Source: Pseudomonas sp.
Lineage (GTDB): Bacteria; Pseudomonadota; Gammaproteobacteria; Pseudomonadales; Pseudomonadaceae
Length of the DNA stretch: 16,660 nt
Reading direction: 5' to 3'
NCBI GenBank assembly: GCA_003525045.1
Contig: DQGF01000010.1
Location: forward strand, 5,889-22,548
Every line of letters starts with the position of its first letter. Position 1 is the first letter of the stretch. The position numbers were made by a program, and so were the translations under genes. Below the pieces are notes generated by a model. The model was not told where the DNA came from. It was given only the letters and a program-made list of their open reading frames with translations, and made no database searches. Shown here in pieces: positions 7,912 to 16,660 of the stretch.

Positions 7912-8865
7912 GTGAGCCAGCCTACGCCAGCCGTGCGTACCTTCCAAGACTTGATCCTCGCCCTCCAGCAATACTGGGCCGAGCAAGGTTGTGTGGTACT
8001 TCAGCCCTACGATATGGAAGTAGGCGCCGGCACTTTCCACACTGCCACGTTTCTGCGCGCCATCGGCCCGGAAACCTGGAACGCCGCTTATGTGCAGCCC
8101 AGTCGTCGCCCGACTGACGGCCGCTACGGCGAAAACCCTAACCGTCTGCAGCATTACTACCAGTTTCAGGTCGTGCTGAAGCCGAACCCGGACAACTTCC
8201 AGGAACTGTACCTGGGCTCCCTGAAGCACGTCGGCCTGGACCCGTTGGTCCACGACATTCGCTTCGTCGAAGACAACTGGGAATCGCCGACCCTGGGCGC
8301 CTGGGGTCTGGGCTGGGAAGTCTGGCTCAACGGCATGGAAGTGACGCAGTTCACTTACTTCCAGCAAGCGGGCGGCATCGAGTGCTATCCGGTGACCGGC
8401 GAGATCACTTATGGTCTTGAGCGTCTGGCTATGTACCTGCAAGGCGTGGACTCGGTCTACGACCTGGTCTGGGCTGACGGTCCGTTCGGCAAGGTGACCT
8501 ACGGCGACGTGTTCCATCAGAACGAAGTGGAGCAGTCGACCTACAACTTCGAACAGGCCAATGTCGAGAAGCTGTTCGAACTGTTCGACTTCTACGAAAG
8601 CGAAGCCAAGCGCCTGATCGAACTCGACCAGCCGCTGCCGTTGCCGAGCTACGAAATGGTGTTGAAGGCCTCTCATACCTTCAACCTGCTGGATGCGCGC
8701 CGGGCGATCTCGGTGACCGCGCGTCAGCAATATATCCTGCGTGTACGCACCCTGGCGCGTTCCGTTGCGCAAGCCTACCTGCTGGCTCGCGCCAAGCTGG
8801 GCTTCCCGATGGCGACCCCGGACCTGCGTGATGAAGTACTGGCCAAGCTGGAGGCTGCACAATGA
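7912..8865 (+). CDS. glyQ: Glycyl-tRNA synthetase alpha subunit
   Basis: Catalytic subunit of the alpha2-beta2 glycyl-tRNA synthetase, which charges tRNA(Gly). The product is 317 residues, and the class II active-site region ([20 protein letters not shown], then [10 protein letters not shown]) is intact. I chose the GTG at 7912 (protein begins [15 protein letters not shown]) because AGGTGA lies about five bases before it and family similarity starts there. The longer frame back to 7780 overlaps the start of tag and has no family similarity. glyS overlaps its stop by four bases. Confidence 0.97.
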   Translation: MSQPTPAVRTFQDLILALQQYWAEQGCVVLQPYDMEVGAGTFHTATFLRAIGPETWNAAYVQPSRRPTDGRYGENPNRLQHYYQFQVVLKPNPDNFQELYLGSLKHVGLDPLVHDIRFVEDNWESPTLGAWGLGWEVWLNGMEVTQFTYFQQAGGIECYPVTGEITYGLERLAMYLQGVDSVYDLVWADGPFGKVTYGDVFHQNEVEQSTYNFEQANVEKLFELFDFYESEAKRLIELDQPLPLPSYEMVLKASHTFNLLDARRAISVTARQQYILRVRTLARSVAQAYLLARAKLGFPMATPDLRDEVLAKLEAAQ

Positions 8866-10916
8866 GTGCTCAAGATTTTCTGGTTGAACTGGGCACCGAA
8901 GAACTGCCACCCAAAGCCCTGAACACCCTGGCCGACGCGTTCCTGGCCGGTATCGACAAGGGCCTGCAAGCCGCTGGCTTGAACTACGAGACCAAAACCG
9001 TCTACGCCGCGCCACGTCGTCTGGCGGTGCTGATCACCTCGCTGGCGACCCATCAGCCGGATCGCAGCATCAACCTCGACGGCCCGCCACGTCAGGCCGC
9101 GTTCGATGCCGAAGGCAATCCGACTCAAGCGGCATTGGGCTTCGCCAAGAAGTGCGGCGTCGACCTGAGCGAAATCGATCAGAGCGGCCCGAAACTGCGC
9201 TACAGCCAAAGCATCGCCGGCAAACCGACCGCGAGCCTGCTGCCGACTATCGTCGAAGATTCCCTGAACGACCTGCCGATCCCCAAGCGCATGCGCTGGG
9301 GTGCTCGCAAGGAAGAATTCGTTCGCCCGACTCAGTGGCTGGTGATGCTGCTCGGTGACCAGGTCATCGATTGCACCATCCTCGCCCAACAGGCTGGCCG
9401 CGATTCCCGTGGTCACCGCTTCCATCACCCGGAAAGCGTGCGCATCACCTCGCCGGCCAACTACTTGACCGACCTGCGTGCCGCTTACGTATTGGCCGAT
9501 GCCAATGAGCGTCGCGAGCTGATCAGCAAGCGCGTCGAAGAGCTGGCGACGATGCAGGAAGGGACGGCGATCGTGCCGCCAGCGCTGCTCGACGAAGTGA
9601 CCGCGCTGGTTGAATGGCCGGTGCCGCTGGTGTGCTCGTTCGAGGAACGTTTCCTCGACGTGCCGCAAGAAGCGCTGATCACCACCATGCAGGACAACCA
9701 GAAGTACTTCTGCCTGCTGGACGCCGACGGCAAATTGTTGCCCCGTTTCATTACCGTGGCCAACATCGAAAGCAAAGACCCGCAGCAGATCATCGCCGGT
9801 AACGAGAAAGTGGTTCGCCCACGCCTGACCGACGCCGAGTTCTTCTTCAAGCAAGACAAGAAGCAGAAACTCGAAGACTTCAACCTGCGTCTGCAAAACG
9901 TGGTGTTCCAGGAAAAACTCGGCAGCGTCTACGACAAGGCCGAGCGCGTTTCCAAACTCGCTGCGTTCATCGCTCAACGCATTGGCGGCAACGCCGCATG
10001 GGCTTCCCGTGCCGGCCTGCTGTCCAAGTGCGACCTGGCGACCGAGATGGTCGGTGAGTTCCCGGAGATGCAAGGTGTCGCCGGTTACTACTACGCCCTC
10101 AACGACGGCGAGCCGGAAGAAGTCGCCCTGGCACTGAACGAGCAATACATGCCGCGCGGTGCCGGCGCTGAACTGCCGACCACCCTGACCGGTGCGGCCG
10201 TGGCCATCGCGGACAAGCTCGACACGCTGGTCGGTATTTTCGGTATCGGCATGCTGCCGACCGGTAGCAAAGACCCGTATGCCCTGCGCCGTGCAGCGCT
10301 GGGTGTATTGCGAATCCTGATCGACAAGAAACTCGAACTCGACCTGAACGACGCCGTGGCTTTCGCCGTGAATGCGTTCGGTACCAAGGTCAAGGCTGCT
10401 GGCCTGAACGACTCGGTGCTGGAGTTCATCTTCGACCGTCTGCGTGCCCGTTACGAAGACGAAGGCGTGGATGTCGGGACTTACCTGTCGGTGCGTGCCC
10501 TGAAGCCGGGTTCGGCGCTGGACTTCGATCAGCGCGTTCAAGCGGTAGAGGCGTTCCGCAAATTGCCGGAAGCCGCTGCCCTGGCCGCGGTGAACAAGCG
10601 CGTTTCAAACTTGCTGAGCAAGGTGGAAGGCTCTGTTCCTTCGGTCGTGGAAGCCAAGTATTTCGACAACGCCAACGAGTTCTCCCTGTATTCGGCGATC
10701 CAGCAGGCTGACCAGGCTGTCCAGCCGATGGCCGCTGCGCGTCAGTACAGCGAATCCCTGGCGCGCCTGGCTGCCTTGCGCGAGCCGGTGGATGCATTCT
10801 TCGAAGCCGTAATGGTCAACGCGGAAGACGCCAAGGTGCGCGCCAACCGTTATGCATTGCTGTTGCGTCTGCGTGGGCTGTTCCTCGGCGTCGCCGATAT
10901 TTCGCTGCTGGGCTGA
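8862..10916 (+). CDS. glyS: Glycyl-tRNA synthetase beta subunit
   Basis: Partner of GlyQ in the heterotetrameric enzyme; it supplies tRNA recognition. The 684-residue protein begins with the characteristic [16 protein letters not shown] and continues with the beta-subunit core ([20 protein letters not shown], then [23 protein letters not shown]). It ends in a DALR-type anticodon-binding domain (roughly residues 575-675). It starts in the ATGA overlap with glyQ, so the two subunits are translationally coupled in equal amounts. gmhB follows after 10 bp. Confidence 0.97.
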   Translation: MSAQDFLVELGTEELPPKALNTLADAFLAGIDKGLQAAGLNYETKTVYAAPRRLAVLITSLATHQPDRSINLDGPPRQAAFDAEGNPTQAALGFAKKCGVDLSEIDQSGPKLRYSQSIAGKPTASLLPTIVEDSLNDLPIPKRMRWGARKEEFVRPTQWLVMLLGDQVIDCTILAQQAGRDSRGHRFHHPESVRITSPANYLTDLRAAYVLADANERRELISKRVEELATMQEGTAIVPPALLDEVTALVEWPVPLVCSFEERFLDVPQEALITTMQDNQKYFCLLDADGKLLPRFITVANIESKDPQQIIAGNEKVVRPRLTDAEFFFKQDKKQKLEDFNLRLQNVVFQEKLGSVYDKAERVSKLAAFIAQRIGGNAAWASRAGLLSKCDLATEMVGEFPEMQGVAGYYYALNDGEPEEVALALNEQYMPRGAGAELPTTLTGAAVAIADKLDTLVGIFGIGMLPTGSKDPYALRRAALGVLRILIDKKLELDLNDAVAFAVNAFGTKVKAAGLNDSVLEFIFDRLRARYEDEGVDVGTYLSVRALKPGSALDFDQRVQAVEAFRKLPEAAALAAVNKRVSNLLSKVEGSVPSVVEAKYFDNANEFSLYSAIQQADQAVQPMAAARQYSESLARLAALREPVDAFFEAVMVNAEDAKVRANRYALLLRLRGLFLGVADISLLG

Positions 10917-10926
10917 GGGATTGCTG

Positions 10927-11460
10927 TTGAAACTGCTGATTCTCGATCGGGACGGGGTGATCAATTACGACTCCGACGCTTACATCAAGTCGGTGGAGGA
11001 GTGGATTCCGCTCCCCGGTTCGATCGAAGCGATCGCGCAGTTGAGCAAGGCCGGCTGGACGGTAGCAGTGGCTACCAACCAGTCGGGCATCGCTCGCGGT
11101 TATTACGACGTCGCCACCCTGGACGCCATGCACGAGCGCCTGCGCTCGCTGGTGGCGGAGCAGGGTGGTGAGGTCGGGCTGATCGTCTACTGCCCGCACG
11201 GGCCGGACGATGGCTGCGAATGCCGCAAACCAAAACCCGGGATGTTGAAAACCATCGCCGCGTATTACAACGTATCGCTGACTGATCTTTGGTTCGTTGG
11301 CGATACCCTTGGTGACCTGGAAGCCGCCAGAGCCGTCGATTCTCAGCCAGTTTTGGTAAAGACCGGGAAAGGCGAAAAGACTCAGGGCAAGACCCTACCC
11401 GAAGGCACCTTGATTTTTGACGATCTGGCGGCGATTGCCGCAGAACTTATCCACAATTAG
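10927..11460 (+). CDS. gmhB: D-glycero-beta-D-manno-heptose 1,7-bisphosphate 7-phosphatase
   Basis: HAD-family phosphatase of ADP-heptose synthesis, supplying the inner-core heptose of LPS. The 177-residue product has the nucleophile motif DRDG (Asp7 and Asp9), TNQSGI (50-55), the zinc-binding loop with Cys89, His91, Cys97 and Cys99 (CPHGPDDGCEC), and the late HAD motif VGDTLGD (Asp126 and Asp130). The start appears to be TTG at 10927 because GAGGGA lies six bases before it and the next residues are KLLILDRDG. TTG at 10921 is in frame but would sit directly against the ribosome site. It is 10 bp after glyS. An exact DnaA box overlaps its last codons (11447-11455). Confidence 0.94.
   Translation: MKLLILDRDGVINYDSDAYIKSVEEWIPLPGSIEAIAQLSKAGWTVAVATNQSGIARGYYDVATLDAMHERLRSLVAEQGGEVGLIVYCPHGPDDGCECRKPKPGMLKTIAAYYNVSLTDLWFVGDTLGDLEAARAVDSQPVLVKTGKGEKTQGKTLPEGTLIFDDLAAIAAELIHN
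11447..11455 (+). promoter_or_regulatory. Exact DnaA-box sequence at gmhB 3' end
   Basis: TTATCCACA on the plus strand, ending 5 bp before the end of the gmhB stop codon. It opens the gmhB to acyltransferase gap. Confidence 0.45.
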
Positions 11461-11542
11461 AGTGCTGCTGATATTCCTGGCCAAGGATTGATCGGGAGTG
11501 CGCTTGAATAGGCGGGCAATGCCCGCAACGGTAAACGTCGCC

Positions 11543-12322
11543 ATGTCGATACTGCAGGCCATCAGAACCTTCCTCTTTTACCTGCTGCTGGGCACCAGCT
11601 CTTTGCTCTGGTGCAGCCTTAGCTTTTTTATCGCGCCCTTTCTGCCGTTCAAGGCGCGTTATCGCTTTATCAATGTGTATTGGTGCCGCTGTGCCTTATG
11701 GCTGAGCAAGGTCTTTCTGGGCATCAGCTATGAAATCAAAGGCGCCGAGAATGTACCCGACCAGCCCTGTGTGATTCAGTCGAATCACCAGAGCACCTGG
11801 GAGACGTTCTTTCTTTCGGCCTATTTCCAACCACTGAGCCAGGTACTTAAGCGCGAACTGCTCTACGTTCCCTTTTTCGGCTGGGCCATGGCCATGCTGC
11901 GACCGATCGCAATCGACCGTGACAACCCGAAAGCGGCGCTCAAGCACGTGGCGAAGAAGGGCGATGAATTGCTCAAGGATGGCGTCTGGGTACTGATCTT
12001 TCCAGAGGGCACGCGTGTGCCTTACGGCACCCTCGGCAAATTCTCCCGGGGTGGCACCGCATTAGCCGTGAATGCGGCACTTCCGGTGCTGCCGATTGCG
12101 CACAATGCCGGTAAATTCTGGCCAAAAACCGGCTGGGCGAAGAAGCAGGGCGTCATCACCGTGATCATCGGAAAACCCATGTACGCCGAGGGTAGCGGGC
12201 CGCGCGCCATTGCTGAACTGAACGACCGAGTCCAGGCCTGGAACGAGCAGATGCAAAGGGAAATGGGTTCGCTGCCACCCGCCCCGCAAGCCCCGGCTGC
12301 CAGCGATCAAATGGCTGTCTGA
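11543..12322 (+). CDS. 1-acyl-sn-glycerol-3-phosphate acyltransferase (PlsC/LptA family)
   Basis: Acylates lysophosphatidic acid to phosphatidic acid at the cytoplasmic membrane, a step of phospholipid synthesis. Counting from ATG 11543 it has 259 residues. It has an N-terminal hydrophobic stretch (about residues 5-35), the catalytic block NHQSTWETFF with His82 and Glu87, and the phosphate-binding FPEGTR (153-158). The acid in the block is Glu (HX4E) where most PlsC proteins have Asp. The start is uncertain: GTG 11498 and ATG 11519 are in frame upstream, and no candidate has a strong ribosome site. I prefer 11543 (MSILQAIRTFLFYLLL) on family similarity. The corresponding gene between gmhB and gyrB in Pseudomonas is often called lptA or plsC. 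Confidence 0.92.
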   Translation: MSILQAIRTFLFYLLLGTSSLLWCSLSFFIAPFLPFKARYRFINVYWCRCALWLSKVFLGISYEIKGAENVPDQPCVIQSNHQSTWETFFLSAYFQPLSQVLKRELLYVPFFGWAMAMLRPIAIDRDNPKAALKHVAKKGDELLKDGVWVLIFPEGTRVPYGTLGKFSRGGTALAVNAALPVLPIAHNAGKFWPKTGWAKKQGVITVIIGKPMYAEGSGPRAIAELNDRVQAWNEQMQREMGSLPPAPQAPAASDQMAV

Positions 12323-12327
12323 GATTC

Positions 12328-12336
12328 TGTGGATAA
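12328..12336 (-). promoter_or_regulatory. Exact DnaA-box sequence after the acyltransferase gene
   Basis: TGTGGATAA on the plus strand, 5 bp after the acyltransferase stop and 16 bp upstream of the TTGACA of the putative sRNA promoter. This placement would let bound DnaA influence that promoter, which is inference only. Confidence 0.5.
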
Positions 12337-12352
12337 CCTGTGTATCGTTTAG

Positions 12353-12382
12353 TTGACAGACAGCGTATTTGGCTTGTAGCTT
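12353..12382 (+). promoter_or_regulatory. Putative sigma-70 promoter for an sRNA
   Basis: A perfect -35 hexamer TTGACA (12353-12358) is followed after 18 bp by the weak -10 candidate TAGCTT (12377-12382). Transcription would begin near 12389. The strong -35 in a gene-free stretch that ends in a terminator is the main support; the -10 is poor. Confidence 0.4.
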
Positions 12383-12388
12383 TTTGAT

Positions 12389-12482
12389 TTATATACATAT
12401 TTCCTAAACTCATAAAACACCGAAAAAGGTGCATAAGTTTTTTTCGGGCGCAAAAAAACCGGCTGATATAGCCGGTTTTTTT
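12389..12482 (+). ncRNA. Candidate small RNA, probably the Pseudomonas sRNA P1
   Basis: The gene-free 180-bp stretch between the acyltransferase and kinase genes holds a promoter-like TTGACA. An AT-rich segment follows with an imperfect hairpin (12406-12440: outer AAACT/AGTTT, inner CACC/GGTG) and seven T residues (12438-12444). Last comes a perfect terminator at 12452-12482. A transcript from about 12389 to 12482 would be roughly 94 nt. I recall the sRNA P1, found in P. aeruginosa, as lying between gyrB and an acyltransferase gene in several Pseudomonas species. The position fits that description, allowing for the two-component system inserted next to gyrB. The family match is from location and layout, not sequence comparison, and both ends are approximate. 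Confidence 0.5.
12452..12482. terminator. Bidirectional intrinsic terminator
   Basis: Seven A residues plus CCGGCT (12452-12464) pair perfectly with AGCCGG plus seven T residues (12470-12482) around the loop GATAT. The A and T flanks make it work in both directions: for the plus-strand transcript (acyltransferase or sRNA) and for the histidine kinase gene, which ends 20 bp to its right on the minus strand. Confidence 0.92.
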
Positions 12483-12502
12483 ATGCCCTAAATGGCAGTG
12501 TA

Positions 12503-14035
12503 TCAATCCTTGAACAACGGGAAATGCAGACTGAAGCATGTACCTTGGCCAACCACGCTCTGGCACTCGATCCGCGCTCCATGGCGATCCATCACCGCCT
12601 TCACCATCGACAGCCCCAAACCCACGCCATCGATGCCTTGGGCGGAAGAAAATCGCCGATACTGGCTGAAGAGTTCGGGCAATTCATCTGCGGCGATGCC
12701 CTTGCCCTGATCCATGATCCTGCACGTCAGCCAGCCTTCGGCGCATCCGACTTGCACACTGATTCGAGTACCGCAGGCGCTGTACTTAATTGCGTTCTCC
12801 AGCAGATTGAACAGTGCCCGGGTCAGCAGCGCCTGATCTGCCATGATCAAGCTTTCCTGTGCCACGTCATCCAAGTGATGGACCATTTCGATCTGCTTCA
12901 ACTGTGCAATGGTCAATGCTTGATCGAATACATCCAGCACCATCATCGCGAACAGGCTCGGCTGAAACTGGTAGGCCTCTGACTCGGCCTTGGCCAGTTG
13001 TACGAAGCCATCAGTCAAGTCCAGGGCTCGACGCACCTGACACTCGATCTGGTCGAACAGATGCGTGTCCCCGACGAACTGATGTCGGTGCACATCGAGC
13101 AGGGCGAGAATCGCCGAGTGAGGCGCCCGCAGATCATGGGACAAGAAGCGCAACAGTACGCCACGTTGTTCCTCGGCATCACGCTCAACGCTCAAGTCGG
13201 TCAGGCTCAATAGCCAACCGATAGGTGTTTCTCCATCCACCGGCAGCAGTGCAGCGCGCTCCAGCCGCAGACTGCGTTCTTTGACGTCCCTGAACTCCAG
13301 CAGCGGCAAATTCGATAAGAGTGGCCGGGGGCGTTCGGTCAGGTCCGGATAACCCAGTCGCGCCAATTGCTCAAGAACGTCATCGCCCACCAGATCGGCG
13401 CCGAACAAATCCCGGGCATTACGATTCCCCAGCAAAATCCGGCCTCGCGGATCACTGATCAATGTGGCGACCGGCAAATACTCCAGGCCATCGGCGATAA
13501 AGCGACGGGTATCGCGGGTTCGCCCCATGGCTTGCTCCAGCGCCATGATCTGGCCCTGTAAACGGTCGCCAGTCGGAAATTGGGCACGACGGCGCTCCGG
13601 AAAGACCTTGGGCTCGCTATCCAGCCGCGCCAGCTCCCAGCCAAAATAGGTCAGTACCACACTCAAGCGCCGCCAGTTCCAGATCAGGTAACCGAACAGC
13701 ATGCCCAACAGACTCGCTGCAGGGGACCACCACCAGCCCAGTCTCGCTAACCCGACGCTAGCCAGCAACGCACAACTCATGCCCGCTACGGTCAACCAGA
13801 GCGCCAGTCTCGGACGCAGCAACAGCAAACCCAAGACACAGGCGACCAGGCAGACAGACAACAACGCTCCCCATGCACCCGATCCATTTCGTTGGCTAAT
13901 CTCTTCATTGAACGATAGAAGGCCCGTCAGCGGTAACAGAAGCAAGCTTATCCACAGCCATTCGCGCACCAATTGCCGGAACAGCCGTTGGACTTGAGTC
14001 GGCTCGCGACTTTCCCGGCGGCGCTCATTATTCAT
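12503..14035 (-). CDS. Membrane sensor histidine kinase, CHASE2-kinase-like but lacking the sensor domain
   Basis: From ATG 14035 the protein has 510 residues; a TTG two codons upstream is also possible. In order it shows one hydrophobic segment (about 26-42), three more in close succession (55-73, 77-96, 101-119), a PAS-like domain (about 185-280), and a kinase core. The core has phosphoacceptor His300 in FLSHDLRAPHSAILALL, the N box NLLENAIK (410-417), DQGKGI (442-447) and GVGLGLS (470-476), all intact. The H-box wording and the triple-membrane segment resemble kinases that carry an extracytoplasmic CHASE2 domain between the first and second segments. Here only about 12 residues separate them, so that domain is absent. 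It should sense through the membrane or PAS part and phosphorylate the neighbouring divergently encoded regulator. The ligand is unknown. A DnaA-box sequence lies inside the frame at 13948-13956. Confidence 0.9.
   Translation of the reverse strand: MNNERRRESREPTQVQRLFRQLVREWLWISLLLLPLTGLLSFNEEISQRNGSGAWGALLSVCLVACVLGLLLLRPRLALWLTVAGMSCALLASVGLARLGWWWSPAASLLGMLFGYLIWNWRRLSVVLTYFGWELARLDSEPKVFPERRRAQFPTGDRLQGQIMALEQAMGRTRDTRRFIADGLEYLPVATLISDPRGRILLGNRNARDLFGADLVGDDVLEQLARLGYPDLTERPRPLLSNLPLLEFRDVKERSLRLERAALLPVDGETPIGWLLSLTDLSVERDAEEQRGVLLRFLSHDLRAPHSAILALLDVHRHQFVGDTHLFDQIECQVRRALDLTDGFVQLAKAESEAYQFQPSLFAMMVLDVFDQALTIAQLKQIEMVHHLDDVAQESLIMADQALLTRALFNLLENAIKYSACGTRISVQVGCAEGWLTCRIMDQGKGIAADELPELFSQYRRFSSAQGIDGVGLGLSMVKAVMDRHGARIECQSVVGQGTCFSLHFPLFKD
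13948..13956 (+). promoter_or_regulatory. Exact DnaA-box sequence inside the kinase gene
   Basis: TTATCCACA on the plus strand, within the codons of the first membrane segment of the kinase (minus-strand reading includes LWISL). Protein constraint may explain it. Confidence 0.4.
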
Positions 14036-14205
14036 AGGCAATACTGACGTGATGGTTGTAGGGAATTTCGTTCATGGGTCACAGTTCCCAGGGAAGGCGC
14101 TTGAAGAATCATAGCGGACGCGACCAACGGAAAGCTGCTTACTTTCACTCTCCAGCCGAACGTGTATCGTCAGATAACATGCTGGCCGCCAAAGGAATAA
14201 CGTAC
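14036..14205. promoter_or_regulatory. Divergent regulatory gap between kinase and regulator genes
   Basis: This 170-bp gap must hold the promoters of both genes of the two-component system. An 11-bp palindrome TTCCCAGGGAA lies at 14085-14095, near the middle, and could be a protein-binding site. I see no sigma-70 promoter with both boxes convincing on either strand. Confidence 0.35.
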
Positions 14206-14925
14206 ATGCGTGTCGCGATACTGGATGACGAACCGGCAGAACTGCGCAGGGTGGAACAGACTTTGCGGCAGATGGCCGAACCAGGTGAGTTTGCCTGGTC
14301 ATTGCACAGCTTCGAACGGGGAGAAGACCTGTTACGCCAATTGCGACGGGAAACGTTCGACCTGCTTATCCTCGACTGGCAGTTGCCAGACTTCAGCGGC
14401 CTGTCTCTGTTGCGCTGGACCCGCGAGCACATGGACGCACCACCCGCCGCGATCATGCTGACCAGCCGCGATACCGAAAGCGATATCGTCCAGGCGTTGA
14501 ATGCGGGTGCCGATGATTACGTCAGCAAGCCGTTTCGACCCAATGAACTGAAAGCCAGGGTGGCTGCAGTGTTGCGCAGACATAGTCAGCAACGTGCGGC
14601 AGCCGCCGAAGTGCTGAGTTTCAATGACCTGGTGTTCGATGATGCCGAGTTGACCGTAAACCGCGCCGGCAAACCTATAGGCATGACTGAGCGGGAATAT
14701 CGTCTGGCGCGTTGCCTGTTCAGTAACCTGGGTCGCCCGCTGTCCCGAGAGTATCTCTATGAGCGATTCTGGAGTCATGAAGAGATGGTGTCTTCGCGGC
14801 CGCTGGATACCCACATTTATCGCCTGCGCAACAAACTGGGATTGACCGCCGACCGTGGTTGGCAGTTGTTGACGATTTACGGATATGGGTATCGCTTGGA
14901 GAGTGTAGCTGTGGCGGCTGAGTAG
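14206..14925 (+). CDS. OmpR-family response regulator
   Basis: A 239-residue transcription factor with a receiver domain (residues 1-120) and a winged-helix DNA-binding domain (about 137-232). Receiver residues are intact: acidic pair Asp7 and Asp8, phosphoacceptor Asp57 in LLILDWQLPD, Thr86 and Lys108. The DNA-binding part has the OmpR/PhoB hallmarks (MTEREYRLARCLFSNLGRPL, then DTHIYRLRNKLG ... IYGYGYRL). The ATG at 14206 follows AAAGGA by nine bases; the frame is open upstream but starts receiver similarity only here. It is divergent from the histidine kinase, which is its probable partner, and convergent with gyrB. Its target genes cannot be told from the sequence. Confidence 0.94.
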   Translation: MRVAILDDEPAELRRVEQTLRQMAEPGEFAWSLHSFERGEDLLRQLRRETFDLLILDWQLPDFSGLSLLRWTREHMDAPPAAIMLTSRDTESDIVQALNAGADDYVSKPFRPNELKARVAAVLRRHSQQRAAAAEVLSFNDLVFDDAELTVNRAGKPIGMTEREYRLARCLFSNLGRPLSREYLYERFWSHEEMVSSRPLDTHIYRLRNKLGLTADRGWQLLTIYGYGYRLESVAVAAE

Positions 14926-14949
14926 AATCGCACCCATTCGCAGCCAATA

Positions 14950-14981
14950 AAAAAGGCCAACGTTTAAGCGTTGGCCTTTTT
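14950..14981. terminator. Bidirectional intrinsic terminator between regulator and gyrB
   Basis: AAAAAGGCCAACG (14950-14962) pairs perfectly with CGTTGGCCTTTTT (14969-14981) around a six-base loop. A and T flanks allow it to end both the regulator transcript (plus) and the gyrB transcript (minus, stop at 15005). Confidence 0.93.
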
Positions 14982-15004
14982 GTCTGGCGGGTCCGTTAAC
15001 TCAA

Positions 15005-16660
<1,656 letters not shown>

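Noticed and set aside
7831..9015. Long minus-strand open frame continuing upstream of tag across glyQ
   Set aside because: It is antisense to the well-supported glyQ and glyS start; only the part from 7830 down has tag similarity, including the N-terminal zinc ligands.
8775..10541. 588-codon minus-strand open frame opposite glyS
   Set aside because: Antisense shadow of a GC-rich gene: the composition is Gln/Val/Arg-rich without any domain, and glyS on the other strand is a clear match.
12391..12400. ATATACATAT as a -10 box or integration-type AT-rich site
   Set aside because: No -35 at a suitable distance and no direct repeats or integrase nearby; treated as part of the sRNA candidate.

Overview
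The window reads as chromosomal DNA of a fluorescent-type Pseudomonas, close to the replication origin. The basis is gene content and order (dprA-lysM / def-fmt-rsmB-trkA / htrB-tag / glyQ-glyS / gmhB-lptA / gyrB), which matches the gyrB-proximal region I remember from Pseudomonas genomes, plus GC-rich codon use and an inverted pair of Pseudomonas-type REP sequences. gyrB runs leftward off the right edge, so recF, dnaN, dnaA and oriC are expected a few kb further right.

Layout. On the minus strand at the left lie a lysM-domain protein gene and the 5' part of dprA. Divergent from them is the plus-strand group def, fmt, rsmB, trkA (initiator-tRNA formylation and deformylation, 16S rRNA m5C methylation, potassium uptake), with a strong hairpin terminator between def and fmt. 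A REP doublet and a 104-residue TPR protein gene follow. Next come htrB/lpxL-type acyltransferase and tag (minus), then glyQ-glyS, gmhB and a PlsC-family acyltransferase (plus). glyQ/glyS and fmt/rsmB overlap by 4 bases (ATGA). The acyltransferase is followed by an AT-rich gap ending in a perfect bidirectional terminator. I read this gap as the probable locus of the small RNA P1, remembered as lying between gyrB and an acyltransferase gene. A divergently arranged two-component system (histidine kinase minus, OmpR-type regulator plus) sits between that gap and gyrB. A second bidirectional terminator separates the regulator from gyrB.

The genes are mostly housekeeping: translation initiation and aminoacylation, ribosome modification, lipid A / LPS and phospholipid synthesis, alkylation repair, DNA topology. 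The parts that stand out are (1) eight exact copies of the DnaA-box sequence TTATCCACA scattered through the window, three of them within 573 bp around the REP doublet; (2) a histidine kinase that resembles CHASE2-type kinases but has almost no room for the CHASE2 sensor domain; (3) the likely sRNA between the acyltransferase and kinase genes; and (4) hairpin elements before and after def that could set its expression apart from fmt-rsmB-trkA. I saw no CRISPR array, insertion sequence, prophage, tRNA or rRNA.
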